Below, one piece after another: positions 1 to 13,456 of a stretch of DNA of 64,000 nt (within the stretch, counting starts at the first letter, position 1; every line of letters starts with the position of its first letter). This stretch comes from Sipunculus nudus. Its lineage: Eukaryota; Annelida; Sipuncula; Golfingiida; Sipunculidae. The position numbers were made by a program, and so were the translations under genes. The stretch is from positions 26,750,956 through 26,814,955 of the forward strand of contig CM049318.1 of assembly GCA_026874595.1 (NCBI GenBank). The letters are read 5' to 3'. Under the pieces are notes generated by a model that made no database searches, was not told the origin of the DNA, and was given only the letters and a program-made list of their open reading frames with translations.

Positions 1-20
1 AAAATGTTATAGTTAACCCG
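1..20 (+). repeat. End of a preceding monomer (20 bp)
   Basis: These bases match the last 20 bp of the next monomer (1036-1055), so the window opens inside the array. Confidence 0.9.
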
Positions 21-1055
21 AAATAAGTAAGGGCATAGAATGAGAATCTGGTTTTTTTTTCATATACGCAACACTATCCAAAAAGAAGACCTTACTCTGT
101 TGTACTCTTAGCCCATTCCTCAATTTATTAAACGGTTACAGGTGAAACTGGAAAGAACGGCTCGATTCTGTGCATTTCATTTCTTACTATTATTTTCACT
201 ATCTAAGTGTTAAGTTTAAAAAATTTACTATACCATGCTCTCTCCTCATCGTTTATTTATTCACTGATCCTCCGCTCGTTATCGCACAGGTATTCTACAA
301 AGACTGAGATTTGAACAGTGTACAGCATCTCACGAATATTCAACTACGCACCAACTAAATTAAGACTTGTCATTCCTATTTTAAATGTCTTTCTAATAAA
401 CATGCTTGACGATAACACATAAAAATAACCTTCTCTTTTTTACATCAGAAATACTACAACATCTGCAAATGAACAAATGTGCCACAGTTTTAGTAGTTGA
501 ATGTTTGATTGAGATTGCGTAATTCCTGGAGAGTGAATAATAAATTACGTAATGAGCATTTCGTAAACAGGAAAATTAACCTCAGTTTCATGTTTGATCC
601 CCTTTTAATGCCACTCAATTAATCGCTCAAATTCGAATATGATAATATCAGAAGATCCAAACCATCTATATAGCACCAAATGTAAAAAATGTTACTTCTG
701 CTTATTTGGTCAAATCCGTATGGCGATCAAAAGAGTAGTGTACTCTTTCATTATATGCCAAAAGAACATATTGGATTGACCGAGCAAGCAGACAACATAA
801 CATTTGATTAATCAGATATTGCATTTTTCTGTTATTCTGTCAAGACGACATAAAAATTCACATGTAATTCCATTTGGCATTTTTCAACATCTGCAGATGA
901 AGTTATTTGCAATATTTTAAAGTTGAAAATTTGACGAATATACCATATCCCAAGGGGGAATGAATCAAATATTGCGTAACTCTACTTTTAATTTAAATTT
1001 AACGTAAGCTATATTTTCTATTTTAAAATACTTCGAAAATGTTATAGTTAACCCG
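21..1055 (+). repeat. Monomer 1, mosaic A to B (1,035 bp)
   Basis: M1-M3 are A type. Inside M4 the sequence changes to B (TTTTAATGCCACTC, AGAAGATCC) and stays B to the end. It carries subfamily marks shared with monomers 2 and 15: GTTGTACTC, GGCTCGATTCTG and an extra C in TTTCATATACGC. GAAACTGGAAAG is shared only with monomer 2. Confidence 0.95.
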
Positions 1056-2094
1056 AAATAAGTAAGGGCATAGAATGAGAATCTGGTTTTTTTTTCATAT
1101 ACGCAACACTATCCAAAAAGAAGACCTTACTCTGTTGTACTCTTAGCCCATTCCTCAATTTATTAAACGGTTACAGGTGAAACTGGAAAGAACGGCTCGA
1201 TTCTGTGCATTTCATTTCTTACTATTATTTTCACTATCTAAGTGTTAAGTTTAAAAAATTTACTATACCATGCTCTCTCCTCATCGTTTATTTATTCACT
1301 GATCCTCCGCTCATTATCGCACAGGTATTCTACAAAGACTGAGATTTGAACAGTGTACAGTATCTCACGAATATTCAACTACGCACCAACTAAATTAAGA
1401 CTTGTTATTCCTTTTTTAAATGTCTTTCTAATAAACATGCTTGACGATATCACATAAAAATAAACTCCTCATTTTTACATCAGAAATACTACAACATCTG
1501 CAAATGAACAAATGTGCCACAGTTTTAGTACTTGAATATTTGATCGAGATTGCGTAATTCCTGGAGAGTGAATAAAAGATTACGTAATGAGCATTTCGTA
1601 AACAGGAAAATTAACCTCAGTTTCATGTTTGATCCCGTTTTTCATGACACTCAAACAATCGCTCAAATTCGAATATGATCAAATCAGAGGAACCAAACAA
1701 TCTATATTGGACCAAATGTAAAAAAAATGTTACTTCTGCTTATTTGGTCAAATCCGTATGGCGATCAAAAGAGTAGTGTACTCTTTCATTATAAGCCAAA
1801 AGAACATATTGGATTGACCGAGCAAGCAGACAACATAACATTTGATTAATCAGATATTGCATTTTTCTGTTATTATGTTAAGACGACATAAAAATTCACA
1901 TGTAATTCCATTAGGCATTTTTCAACATCTACAGATGAAGTTATTAGCAATATTTTAAAGTGGAAAATTTGACGAATATACCATATCCCAAGGGGGAATG
2001 AATCAAATATTGCGTAACTCTAATTTTAATTTTAAGTTTAATGTAAGCTATATTTTATATATTAAAATACTTCGAAAATGTTATAGTAAACTCG
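1056..2094 (+). repeat. Monomer 2, mosaic AAAA then B-like M5 (1,039 bp)
   Basis: The first ~560 bp nearly duplicate monomer 1, including GAAACTGGAAAG. M4 is A with CAAACAATC and ATATTGGACC. M5 is B-like with ATAAGCCAAAAG and TTATGTTAAG, and the last ~70 bp return to A (CTAATTTTAATTTTAAG, GTAAACTCG). Monomer 11 has the same M4-M5 haplotype. Confidence 0.95.
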
Positions 2095-3131
2095 AAATAA
2101 GTAAGGACATAGAATGAGAATCCGGGTTTTTTTTATATACGCAACTCTATCCAAAAAGAAGGCCTTACTCTGTTATACTCTTAGCCCATTCCTCAATTTA
2201 TTAAACGGTTACAGGTGAAACTGCAAAGAACGGCTCAAATCTGTGCATTTCATTTCTTACTATTATTTTCACTATCTAAGTGTTAAGTTTAAAAAATTTA
2301 CTATACCATGCTCTCTCCTCATCGTTTATTTATTCACTGATCCTCCGCTCATTATCGCACAGGTATTCTACAAAGACTGAGATTTGAACAGTGTACAGCA
2401 TCTCACGAATATTCAACTACGCACCAACTAAATTAAGACTTGTCATTCCTATTTTAAATGTCATTCTAATAAACATGCTTGACGATATCACATAAAAATA
2501 AACTCCTCATTTTTACATCAGAAATACTACAACATCTGCAAATGAACAAATGTGCCACAGTTTTAGTAGTTGAATGTTTGATCGAGATTGCGTAATTCCT
2601 GGAGAGTGAATAATAGATTACGTAATGAGCATTTCGGAAACAGTAAATTAACCTCAGTTTCATGTTTGATCCCGTTTTTTCATGACACTCAAATAATCGC
2701 TCAAATTCGAATATGATCAAATCAGAGGAACCAAACAATCTATATTGAACCAAATGTAAAAAAAACTGTTACTTCTGCTTATTTGGTCAAATCCGTATGG
2801 CGATCAAAAGAGTAGTGTACTCTTTCATTATGTGCCAAACGAACATATTGGATTGACCGAGCAAGCAGACAACATTACATTTGATTAATCAGATACATTA
2901 TTTTTCTGATATTCTGTCAAGACGACATTAAAATTCACAGTTTATTCCATCAGGCATTTTTCAACATCTGCAGATGAAGTTATTTGCAATATTTTTAAGT
3001 TCAATATTTCATGAATATACAATATCCCAAGGGGAAATAATCAAATATTGCGTAACTCTAATTTTAATTTTAAGTTTAATGTAAGCTATATTTTCTTTTT
3101 AAGATACTTCGAAAATATTATAGTAAACTCG
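2095..3131 (+). repeat. Monomer 3, type A (1,037 bp)
   Basis: All five modules are A. Private marks are CGCAACTCT for CGCAACACT and TTCGGAAACAG. It has the variant ACAGTAAATT in M4, shared with monomer 4. Confidence 0.95.
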
Positions 3132-4163
3132 AAATAAGTAAGGGCATAGAATGAGAATCTGTTTTATTTTATATACGCAACACTATCCAAAAAGAAGACC
3201 TTACTCTGTTGTACTCTTAGCCCATTCCTCAATTTATTAAACGCTTACAGGTGAAACTGCAAAGAACGGCTCGATTCTGTGCATTTCATTTCTTACTATT
3301 ATTTTCACTATCTAAGTGTTAAGTTTAAAAAATTTACTATACCATGCTCTCTCCTCATCGTTTATTTATTCACTGATCCTCCGCTCATTATCGCACAGGT
3401 ATTCTACAAAGACTGAGATTTGAACAGTGTACAGCATCTCACGAATATTCAACTACGCACCAACTAAATTAAGACTTGTCATTCCTATTTTAAATGTCTT
3501 TCTAATAAACATGCTTGACGATATCACATAAAAATAAACTCATTTTTACATCAGAAATACTACAACATCTGCAAATGAACAAATGTGCCACAGTTTTAGT
3601 AGTTCAATGTTTGATCGAGATTGCGTAATTCCTGGAGAGTGAATAATAGATTACGTAATGAGCATTTCGTAAACAGTAAATTAACCTCAGTTTCATGTTT
3701 GATCCCGTTTTTTCATGACACTCAAATAATCGCTCAAATTCGAATATGATCAAATCAGAGGAACCAAACAATCTATATTGAACCAAATGTAAAAAAAATG
3801 TTACTTCTGCATATTTGGTCAAATCCGTATGGCGATCAAAAGAGTAGTGTACTCTTTCATTATGTGCCAAACGAACATATTGGATTGACCGAGCAAGCAG
3901 ACAACATTACATTTGATTAATCAGATACATTATTTTTCTGATATTCTGTCAAGACGACATTAAAATTCACAGTTTATTCCATCAGGCATTTTTCAACATC
4001 TGCAGATGAAGTTATTTGCAATATTTTTAAGTTCAATATTTCATGAATATACAATATCCCAAGGGGAAATAATCAAATATTGCGTAACTCTAATTTTAAT
4101 TTTAAGTTTAATGTAAGCTATATTTTCTTTTTAAGATACTTCGAAAATGTTATAGTAAACTCG
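3132..4163 (+). repeat. Monomer 4, type A (1,032 bp)
   Basis: All modules are A. AACGCTTACAGG and GGCTCGATTCTG in M1 are shared with monomers 7 and 10, so this head is probably their source or sister. TCTGCATATTTGG is private. Confidence 0.95.
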
Positions 4164-5193
4164 AAATAAGTAAGGGCATAGAATGAGAATCTGTTTTATT
4201 TTATATACGCAACACTATCCAAAAAGAAGACCTTACTCTGTTATACTCTTAGCCCATTCCTCAATTTATAAAAGGGTTCCAAGTGTAACTGCAAAGCAAG
4301 GCTCAAATCTTTGCATTTCATTTCTTACTATTATTTTCACTATCTAACTGTAAAGTAAAAAAAAAATTACTATACCATGCTCTCTCCTCATCCTTTAGTG
4401 TATTCACTGATCCTCCGCTTATTTTTGCACAGGCATTCTACAAAGACTGAGATTTGAACAGTGTACAGCATCTCATGAATATTCAACTACGCACCAACTA
4501 AATTAAGACTTGTCATTCTCTTTTTAACTGTCATTCTAATAAACATGCTTGACGATAACACATAAAAATAACCTCCTCTTTTTCACATCAGAAATACTAC
4601 ATCTGCAGATAAACAAATGTGCCACAGTTTTAGTAGTTGAATGTTTGATCGAGATTGCGTACTTCCAGGAATGTGAATAAAAGAATACGTAATGAGCATT
4701 TCGTAAAGATGACAATTAACCTCAGTTTCATGTTTGATCCCGTTTTAATGCCACTCAATTAATCGCTCAAATTCGAATATGATAATATCAGAAGATCCAA
4801 ACCATCTATATAGCACCAAATGTAAAAAATGTTACTTCTGCTTATTTGGTCAAATCCGTATGGCGATCAAAAGAGTAGTGTACTCTTTCATTATATGCCA
4901 AAAGAACATATTGGATTGACCGAGCAAGCAGACAACATAACATTTGATTAATCAGATATTGCATTTTTCTGTTATTCTGTCAAGACGACATAAAAATTCA
5001 CATGTAATTCCATTAGGCATTTTTCAACATCTGCAGATGAAGTTATTTGCAATATTTTAAAGTGGAAAATTTGACGAATATACCATATTCCAAGGGGAAA
5101 TGAATCAAATATTGCGTAACTCTACTTTTAATTTAAATTTAACGTAAGCTATATTTTATATTTTAAAATACTTCGAAATTGTTAGTTAACCCG
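4164..5193 (+). repeat. Monomer 5, type B (1,030 bp)
   Basis: B in all modules, with AAAGCAAGGCTC in M1 and GCAGATAAAC after the M2 palindrome core, both also in monomer 8. AAAGTGGAAAATTTG and CATATTCCAAGG in M5 are further shared marks. Confidence 0.95.
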
Positions 5194-6230
5194 AAATAAG
5201 TAAGGACATAGAAGGAGAATCCGGGTTTTTTTTATATACGCAACACTATCCAAAAAGAAGGCCTTACTCTGTTATACTCTTAGCCCATTCCTCAATTTAT
5301 TAAACGGTTACAGGTGAAACTGCAAAGAACGGCTCAAATCTTTGCATTTCATTTCTTACTATTATTTTCACTATCTAACTGTAAAGTTTAAAAAAAAAAT
5401 ACTATACCATGCTCTCTCCTCATCCTTTAGTGTATTCACTGATCCTCCGCTTATTTTTGCACAGGCATTCTACAAAGACTGAGATTTGAACAGTGTACAG
5501 CATCTCATGAATATTCAACTACGCACCAACTAAATTAAGACTTGTCATTCTCTTTTTAACTGTCATTCTAATAAACATGCTTGACGATAACACATAAAAA
5601 TAACCTCCTCTTTTTCACATCAGAAATACTACATCTGCAGATGAACAAATGTGCCACAGTTTTAGTAGTTGAATGTTTGATCGAGATTGCGTAATTCCTG
5701 GAGAGTGAATAATAGATTACGCAATGAGCATTTCGTAAACAGGAAAATTAATCTCAGTTTCATGTTTGATCCCGTTTTTCATGACACTCAAATAATCGCT
5801 CAAATTCGTATATGATCAAATCAGAGGAACCAAACAATCTATATTGAACCAAATGTAAAAAAAACTGTTACTTCTGCTTATTTGGTCAAATCCGTATGGC
5901 GATCAAAAGAGTAGTGTACTCTTTCATTATGTGCCAAACGAACATATTGGATTGACCGAGCAAGCAGACAACATTACATTTGATTAATCAGATACATTAT
6001 TTTTCTGATATTCTGTCAAGACGACATTAAAATTCACAGTTTATTCCATCAGGCATTTTTCAACATCTGCAGATGAAGTTATTTGCAATATTTTTAAGTT
6101 CAATATTTCATGAATATACAATATCCCAAGGGGAAATAATCAAATATTGCGTAACTCTAATTTTAATTTTAAGTTTAATGTAAGCTATATTTTCTTTTTA
6201 AGATACTTCGAAAATATTATAGTAAACTCG
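5194..6230 (+). repeat. Monomer 6, mosaic ABAAA (1,037 bp)
   Basis: M1 is A (with ATAGAAGGAGAATC), M2 is B (CATCTCATGAAT, TTTTTAACTGTC), then M3-M5 return to A with TTACGCAATG and TTCGTATATG. A B patch of roughly 270 bp inside an A monomer looks like a conversion tract. Monomer 9 is its copy. Confidence 0.95.
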
Positions 6231-7259
6231 AAATAAGTAAGGGCATAGAATGAGAATCTGTTTTATTTTATATACGCAACACTATCCAAAAAGAAGACCT
6301 TACTCTGTTGTACTCTTAGCCCATTCCTCAATTTATTAAACGCTTACAGGTGAAACTGCAAAGAACGGCTCGATTCTGTGCATTTCATTTCTTACTATTA
6401 TTTTCACTATCTAAGTGTTAAGTTTAAAAAATTTACTATACCATGCTCTCTCCTCATCGTTTATTTATTCACTGATCCTCCGCTCATTATCGCACAGGTA
6501 TTCTACAAAGACTGAGATTTGAACAGTGTACAGCATCTCACGAATATTCAACTACGCACCAACTAAATTAAGACTTGTCATTCTCTTTTTAACTGTCATT
6601 CTAATAAACATGCTTGACGATAACACATAAAAATAACCTCCTCTTTTTTACATCAGAAATACTACATCTGCAGATGAACAAATGTGCCACAGTTTTAGTA
6701 GTTGAATATTTGATCGAGATTGCGTACTTCCAGGAATGTGAATAGAAGAATACGTAATGAGCATTTCGTAAAGATGACAATTAACCTCAGTTTCATGTTT
6801 GATCCCGTTTTAATGCCACTCAATTAATCGCTCAAATTCGAATATGATAATATCAGAAGATCCAAACCATCTATATAGCACCAAATGTAAAAAATGTTAC
6901 TTCTGCTTATTTGGTCAAATCCGTATGGCGATCAAAAGAGTAGTGTACTCTTTCATTATGTGCCAAACGAACATATTGGATTGACCGAGCAAGCAGACAA
7001 CATTACATTTGATTAATCAGATACATTATTTTTCTGATATTCTGTCAAGACGACATTAAAATTCACAGTTTATTCCATCAGGCATTTTTCAACATCTGCA
7101 GATGAAGTTATTTGCAATATTTTTAAGTTCAATATTTCATGAATATACAATATCCCAAGGGGAAATAATCAAATATTGCGTAACTCTAATTTTAATTTTA
7201 AGTTTAATGTAAGCTATATTTTCTTTTTAAGATACTTCGAAAATGTTATAGTAAACTCG
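6231..7259 (+). repeat. Monomer 7, mosaic A, B middle, A end (1,029 bp)
   Basis: The head is A through CATCTCACGAAT. It switches to B near 6580 (TTCTCTTTTTAACTG), stays B through M4, and returns to A at about 6957 (ATGTGCCAAACG). Head and tail match monomer 4, so this resembles monomer 4 with a B tract of about 370 bp copied in. Confidence 0.95.
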
Positions 7260-8289
7260 AAATAAGTAAGGGCATAGAATGAGAATCTGTTTTATTTTAT
7301 ATACGCAACACTATCCAAAAAGAAGACCTTACTCTGTTATACTCTTAGCCCATTCCTCAATTTATAAAAGGGTTCCAAGTGTAACTGCAAAGCAAGGCTC
7401 AAATCTTTGCATTTCATTTCTTACTATTATTTTCACTATCTAACTGTAAAGTAAAAAAAAAATTACTATACCATGCTCTCTCCTCATCCTTTAGTGTATT
7501 CACTGATCCTCCGCTTATTTTTGCACAGGCATTCTACAAAGACTGAGATTTGAACAGTGTACAGCATCTCATGAATATTCAACTACGCACCAACTAAATT
7601 AAGACTTGTCATTCTCTTTTTAACTGTCATTCTAATAAACATGCTTGACGATAACACATAAAAATAACCTCCTCTTTTTCACATCAGAAATACTACATCT
7701 GCAGATAAACAAATGTGCCACAGTTTTAGTAGTTGAATGTTTGATCGAGATTGCGTACTTCCAGGAATGTGAATAAAAGAATACGTAATGAGCATTTCGT
7801 AAAGATGACAATTAACCTCAGTTTCATGTTTGATCCCGTTTTAATGCCACTCAATTAATCGCTCAAATTCGAATATGATAATATCAGAAGATCCAAACCA
7901 TCTATATAGCACCAAATGTAAAAAATGTTACTTCTGCTTATTTGGTCAAATCCGTATGGCGATCAAAAGAGTAGTGTACTCTTTCATTATATGCCAAAAG
8001 AACATATTGGATTGACCGAGCAAGCAGACAACATAACATTTGATTAATCAGATATTGCATTTTTCTGTTATTCTGTCAAGACGACATAAAAATTCACATG
8101 TAATTCCATTAGGCATTTTTCAACATCTGCAGATGAAGTTATTTGCAATATTTTAAAGTGGAAAATTTGACGAATATACCATATTCCAAGGGGAAATGAA
8201 TCAAATATTGCGTAACTCTACTTTTAATTTAAATTTAACGTAAGCTATATTTTATATTTTAAAATACTTCGAAATTGTTAGTTAACCCG
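7260..8289 (+). repeat. Monomer 8, type B (1,030 bp)
   Basis: Copy of monomer 5, 3,096 bp downstream, with the same AAAGCAAGGCTC and GCAGATAAAC variants. Confidence 0.95.
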
Positions 8290-9326
8290 AAATAAGTAAG
8301 GACATAGAAGGAGAATCCGGGTTTTTTTTATATACGCAACACTATCCAAAAAGAAGGCCTTACTCTGTTATACTCTTAGCCCATTCCTCAATTTATTAAA
8401 CGGTTACAGGTGAAACTGCAAAGAACGGCTCAAATCTTTGCATTTCATTTCTTACTATTATTTTCACTATCTAACTGTAAAGTTTAAAAAAAAAATACTA
8501 TACCATGCTCTCTCCTCATCCTTTAGTGTATTCACTGATCCTCCGCTTATTTTTGCACAGGCATTCTACAAAGACTGAGATTTGAACAGTGTACAGCATC
8601 TCATGAATATTCAACTACGCACCAACTAAATTAAGACTTGTCATTCTCTTTTTAACTGTCATTCTAATAAACATGCTTGACGATAACACATAAAAATAAC
8701 CTCCTCTTTTTCACATCAGAAATACTACATCTGCAGATGAACAAATGTGCCACAGTTTTAGTAGTTGAATGTTTGATCGAGATTGCGTAATTCCTGGAGA
8801 GTGAATAATAGATTACGCAATGAGCATTTCGTAAACAGGAAAATTAATCTCAGTTTCATGTTTGATCCCGTTTTTCATGACACTCAAATAATCGCTCAAA
8901 TTCGTATATGATCAAATCAGAGGAACCAAACAATCTATATTGAACCAAATGTAAAAAAAACTGTTACTTCTGCTTATTTGGTCAAATCCGTATGGCGATC
9001 AAAAGAGTAGTGTACTCTTTCATTATGTGCCAAACGAACATATTGGATTGACCGAGCAAGCAGACAACATTACATTTGATTAATCAGATACATTATTTTT
9101 CTGATATTCTGTCAAGACGACATTAAAATTCACAGTTTATTCCATCAGGCATTTTTCAACATCTGCAGATGAAGTTATTTGCAATATTTTTAAGTTCAAT
9201 ATTTCATGAATATACAATATCCCAAGGGGAAATAATCAAATATTGCGTAACTCTAATTTTAATTTTAAGTTTAATGTAAGCTATATTTTCTTTTTAAGAT
9301 ACTTCGAAAATATTATAGTAAACTCG
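8290..9326 (+). repeat. Monomer 9, mosaic ABAAA (1,037 bp)
   Basis: Copy of monomer 6, with the same A-B-A switches and the private variants ATAGAAGGAGAATC and TTCGTATATG. Confidence 0.95.
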
Positions 9327-10355
9327 AAATAAGTAAGGGCATAGAATGAGAATCTGTTTTATTTTATATACGCAACACTATCCAAAAAGAAGACCTTACT
9401 CTGTTGTACTCTTAGCCCATTCCTCAATTTATTAAACGCTTACAGGTGAAACTGCAAAGAACGGCTCGATTCTGTGCATTTCATTTCTTACTATTATTTT
9501 CACTATCTAAGTGTTAAGTTTAAAAAATTTACTATACCATGCTCTCTCCTCATCGTTTATTTATTCACTGATCCTCCGCTCATTATCGCACAGGTATTCT
9601 ACAAAGACTGAGATTTGAACAGTGTACAGCATCTCACGAATATTCAACTACGCACCAACTAAATTAAGACTTGTCATTCTCTTTTTAACTGTCATTCTAA
9701 TAAACATGCTTGACGATAACACATAAAAATAACCTCCTCTTTTTTACATCAGAAATACTACATCTGCAGATGAACAAATGTGCCACAGTTTTAGTAGTTG
9801 AATATTTGATCGAGATTGCGTACTTCCAGGAATGTGAATAGAAGAATACGTAATGAGCATTTCGTAAAGATGACAATTAACCTCAGTTTCATGTTTGATC
9901 CCGTTTTAATGCCACTCAATTAATCGCTCAAATTCGAATATGATAATATCAGAAGATCCAAACCATCTATATAGCACCAAATGTAAAAAATGTTACTTCT
10001 GCTTATTTGGTCAAATCCGTATGGCGATCAAAAGAGAAGTGTACTCTTTCATTATATGCCAAAAGAACATATTGGATTGACCGAGCAAGCAGACAACATA
10101 ACATTTGATTAATCAGATACATTATTTTTCTGATATTCTGTCAAGACGACATTAAAATTCACAGTTAATTCCATCAGGCATTTTTCAACATCTGCAGATG
10201 AAGTTATTTGCAATATTTTTAAGTTCAATATTTCATGAATATACAATATCCCAAGGGGAAATAATCAAATATTGCGTAACTCTAATTTTAATTTTAAGTT
10301 TAATGTAAGCTATATTTTCTATTTAAGATACTTGGAAAATGTTATAGTAAACTCG
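9327..10355 (+). repeat. Monomer 10, mosaic, later return to A than its twin (1,029 bp)
   Basis: Copy of monomer 7 up to M4. B sequence here continues through ATATGCCAAAAG and the A return comes near 10119, about 160 bp later in the monomer than in monomer 7. Its end (CACAGTTAATTCC, TTCTATTTAAG) matches monomer 15, not monomer 7. GAGAAGTGTAC and TACTTGGAAAATG are private. Confidence 0.94.
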
Positions 10356-11389
10356 AAATAAGTAAGGGCATAGAATGAGAATCTGTTTTTTTTTATATAC
10401 GCAACACTATCCAAAAAGAAGACCTTACTCTGTTATACTCTTAGCCCATTCCTCAATTTATAAAAGGGTTCCAAGTGTAACTGCAAAGAACGGCTCAAAT
10501 CTGTGCATTTCATTTCTTACTATTATTTTCACTATCTAAGTGTTAAGTTTAAAAATTTACTATACCATGCTCTCTCCTCATCGTTTATTTATTCACTGAT
10601 CCTCCGCTCGTTATCGCACAGGTATTCTACAAAGACTGAGATTTGAACAGTGTACAGCATCTCACGAATATTCAACTACGCACCAACTAAATTAAGACTT
10701 GTCATTCCTATTTTAAATGTCTTTCTAATAAACATGCTTGACGATATCACATAAAAATAAACTCCTCATTTTTACATCAGAAATACTACAACATCTGCAA
10801 ATGAACAAATGTGCCACAGTTTTAGTACTTGAATATTTGATCGAGATTGCGTAATTCCTGGAGAGTGAATAAAAGATTACGTAATGAGCATTTCGTAAAC
10901 AGGAAAATTAACCTCAGTTTCATGTTTGATCCCGTTTTTCATGACACTCAAACAATCGCTCAAATTCGAATATGATCAAATCAGAGGAACCAAACAATCT
11001 ATATTGGACCAAATGTAAAAAAAAATGTTACATCATCTTATTTGGTCAAATCCGTATGGCGATCAAAAGAGTAGTGTACTCTTTCATTATAAGCCAAAAG
11101 AACATATTGGATTGACCGAGCAAGCAGACAACATAACATTTGATTAATCAGATATTGCATTTTTCTGTTATAATGTTAAGACGACATAAAAATTCACATG
11201 TAATTCCATTAGGCATTTTTCAACATCTCCAGATGAAGTTATTTGCAATATTTTAAAGTTGAAAATTTGACGAATATACCATATCCCAAGGGGGAATGAA
11301 TCAAATATTGCGTAACTCTACTTTTAATTTAAATTTAACGTAAGCTATATTTTATATATTAAAATACTTCGAAATTGTTAGTTAACCCG
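10356..11389 (+). repeat. Monomer 11, mosaic B head, A middle, B end (1,034 bp)
   Basis: M1 begins B (TATAAAAGGGTTCC) and changes to A within about 25 bp at AAAGAACGGCTC. M2-M4 are A with the monomer-2 marks CAAACAATC and ATATTGGACC, and M5 is B with ATAAGCCAAAAG. Private: TACATCATCTTATTTGG, TTATAATGTTAAG and CATCTCCAGATG, which breaks the second palindrome. Confidence 0.95.
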
Positions 11390-12425
11390 AAATAAGTAAG
11401 GACATAGAATGAGAATCCGGGTTCTTTTATATACGCAACACTATCCAAAAAGAAGGCCTTACTCTGTTATACTCTTAGCCCATTCCTCAATTTATTAAAC
11501 GGTTACAGGTGAAACTGCAAAGAACGGCTCAAATCTGTGCATTTCATTTCTTACTATTATTTTCACTATCTAAGTGTTAAGTTTAAAAAATTTACTATAC
11601 CATGCTCTCTCCTCATCGTTTATTTATTCACTGATCCTCCGCTCATTATCGCACAGGTATTCTACAAAGACTGAGATTTGAACAGTGTACAGCATCTCAC
11701 GAATATTCAACTACGCACCAACTAAATTAAGACTTGTCATTCCTATTTTAAATGTCTTTCTAATAAACATGCTTGACGATATCACATAAAAATAAACTCC
11801 TCATTTTTACATCAGAAATACTACAACATCTGCAAATGAACAAATGTGCCCCAGTTTTAGTAGTTGAATGTTTGATCGAGATTGCGTAATTCCTGGAGAG
11901 TGAATAATTGATTACGTAATGAGCATTTCGTAAACAGGAAAATTAACCTCAGTTTCATGTTTGATCCCGTTTTTTCATGACACTCAAATAATCGCTCAAA
12001 TTCGAATATGATCAAATCAGAGGAACCAAACAATCTATATTGAACCAAATGTAAAAAAAATGTTACTTCTGCTTATTTGGTCAAATCCGTATGGCGATCA
12101 AAAGAGTAGTGTACTCTTTCATAAGGTGCCAAACGAACATATTGGATTGACCGAGCAAGCAGACAACATTACATTTGATTAATCAGATACATTATTTTTC
12201 TGATATTCTGTCAAGACGACATTAAAATTCACAGTTTATTCCATCAGGCATTTTTCAACATCTGCAGATGAAGTTATTTGCAATATTTTTAAGTTCAATA
12301 TTTCATGAATATACAATATCCCAAGGGGAAATAATCAAATATTGCGTAACTCTAATTTTAATTTTAAGTTTAATGTAAGCTATATTTTCTTTTTAAGATA
12401 CTTCGAAAATGTTATAGTAAACTCG
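11390..12425 (+). repeat. Monomer 12, type A (1,036 bp)
   Basis: A in all modules. The poly-T after CCGGG is interrupted (GGGTTCTTTT). GTGCCCCAG, GAATAATTGATTACG and CATAAGGTGCC are private. Confidence 0.95.
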
Positions 12426-13456
12426 AAATAAGTAAGGGCATAGAATGAGAATCTGTTTTATTTTATATACGCAACACTATCCAAAAAGAAGACCTTACTC
12501 TGTTATACTCTTAGCCCATTCCTCAATTTATAAAAGGGTTCCAAGTGTAACTGCAAAGCAAGGCTCAAATCTTTGCATTTCATTTCTTACTATTATTTTC
12601 ACTATCTAACTGTAAAGTTTAAAAAAAAATTACTATACCATGCTCTCTCCTCATCCTTTAGTGTATTCACTGATCCTCCGCTTATTTTTGCACAGGCATT
12701 CTACAAAGACTGAGATTTGAACAGTGTACAGCATCTCATGAATATTCAACTACGCACCAACTAAATTAAGACTTGTCATTCTCTTTTTAACTGTCATTCT
12801 AATAAACATGCTTGACGATAACACATAAAAATAACCTCCTCTTTTTCACATCAGAAATACTACATCTGCAGATGAACAAATGTGCCACAGTTTTAGTAGT
12901 TGAATGTTTGATCGAGATTGCGTACTTCCAGGAATGTGAATAAAAGAATACGTAATGAGCATTTCGTAAAGATGACAATTAACCTCAGTTTCATGTTTGA
13001 TCCCGTTTTAATGCCACTCAATTAATCGCTCAAATTCGAATATGATAATATCAGAAGATCCAAACCATCTATATAGCACCAAATGTAAAAAATGTTACTT
13101 CTGCTTATTTGGTCAAATCCGTATGGCGATCAAAAGAGTAGTGTACTCTTTCATTATATGCCAAAAGAACATATTGGATTGACCGAGCAAGCAGACAACA
13201 TAACATTTGATTAATCAGATATTGCATTTTTCTGTTATTCTGTCAAGACGACATAAAAATTCACATGTAATTCCATTAGGCATTTTTCAACATCTGCAGA
13301 TGAAGTTATTTGCAATATTTTAAAGTTGAAAATTTGACGAATATACCATATCCCAAGGGGGAATGAATCAAATATTGCGTAACTCTACTTTTAATTTAAA
13401 TTTAACGTAAGCTATATTTTATATTTTAAAATACTTCGAAATTGTTAGTTAACCCG
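12426..13456 (+). repeat. Monomer 13, type B (1,031 bp)
   Basis: B in all modules. M1 has AAAGCAAGGCTC like monomers 5 and 8, but M5 has AAAGTTGAAAATT and CCCAAGGGGG, the common B form. Confidence 0.95.

Larger units (their letters stand above)
4164..7259 (+). repeat. Higher-order trimer, copy 1 (3,096 bp)
   Basis: Monomers 5-7 (B, ABAAA, A/BBBA) recur in the same order and with the same private variants at 7260-10355, at a constant 3,096-bp spacing for all three boundaries. Shared marks include AAAGCAAGGCTC, ATAGAAGGAGAATC, TTCGTATATGATC and GTGAATAGAAGAATACG. This is a recent tandem duplication of a trimer. Confidence 0.93.
7260..10355 (+). repeat. Higher-order trimer, copy 2 (3,096 bp)
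   Basis: Tandem repeat of 4164-7259. I saw very few differences up to about 9990. Beyond about 10030 the copies separate because monomer 10 has a different M5 from monomer 7, although total length stays the same. Confidence 0.92.

Noticed and set aside
2466-2753. 95-codon minus-strand open frame, with related 62-88-codon frames at 3604-3870, 11857-12048, 17016-17207, 18052-18243, 25291-25482 and 38881-39072
   Set aside because: They are the same part of the repeat read in reverse. The frame is open only in some monomers and is cut by small indels and stops in most others. No domain, ribosome context or splice structure supports a protein.
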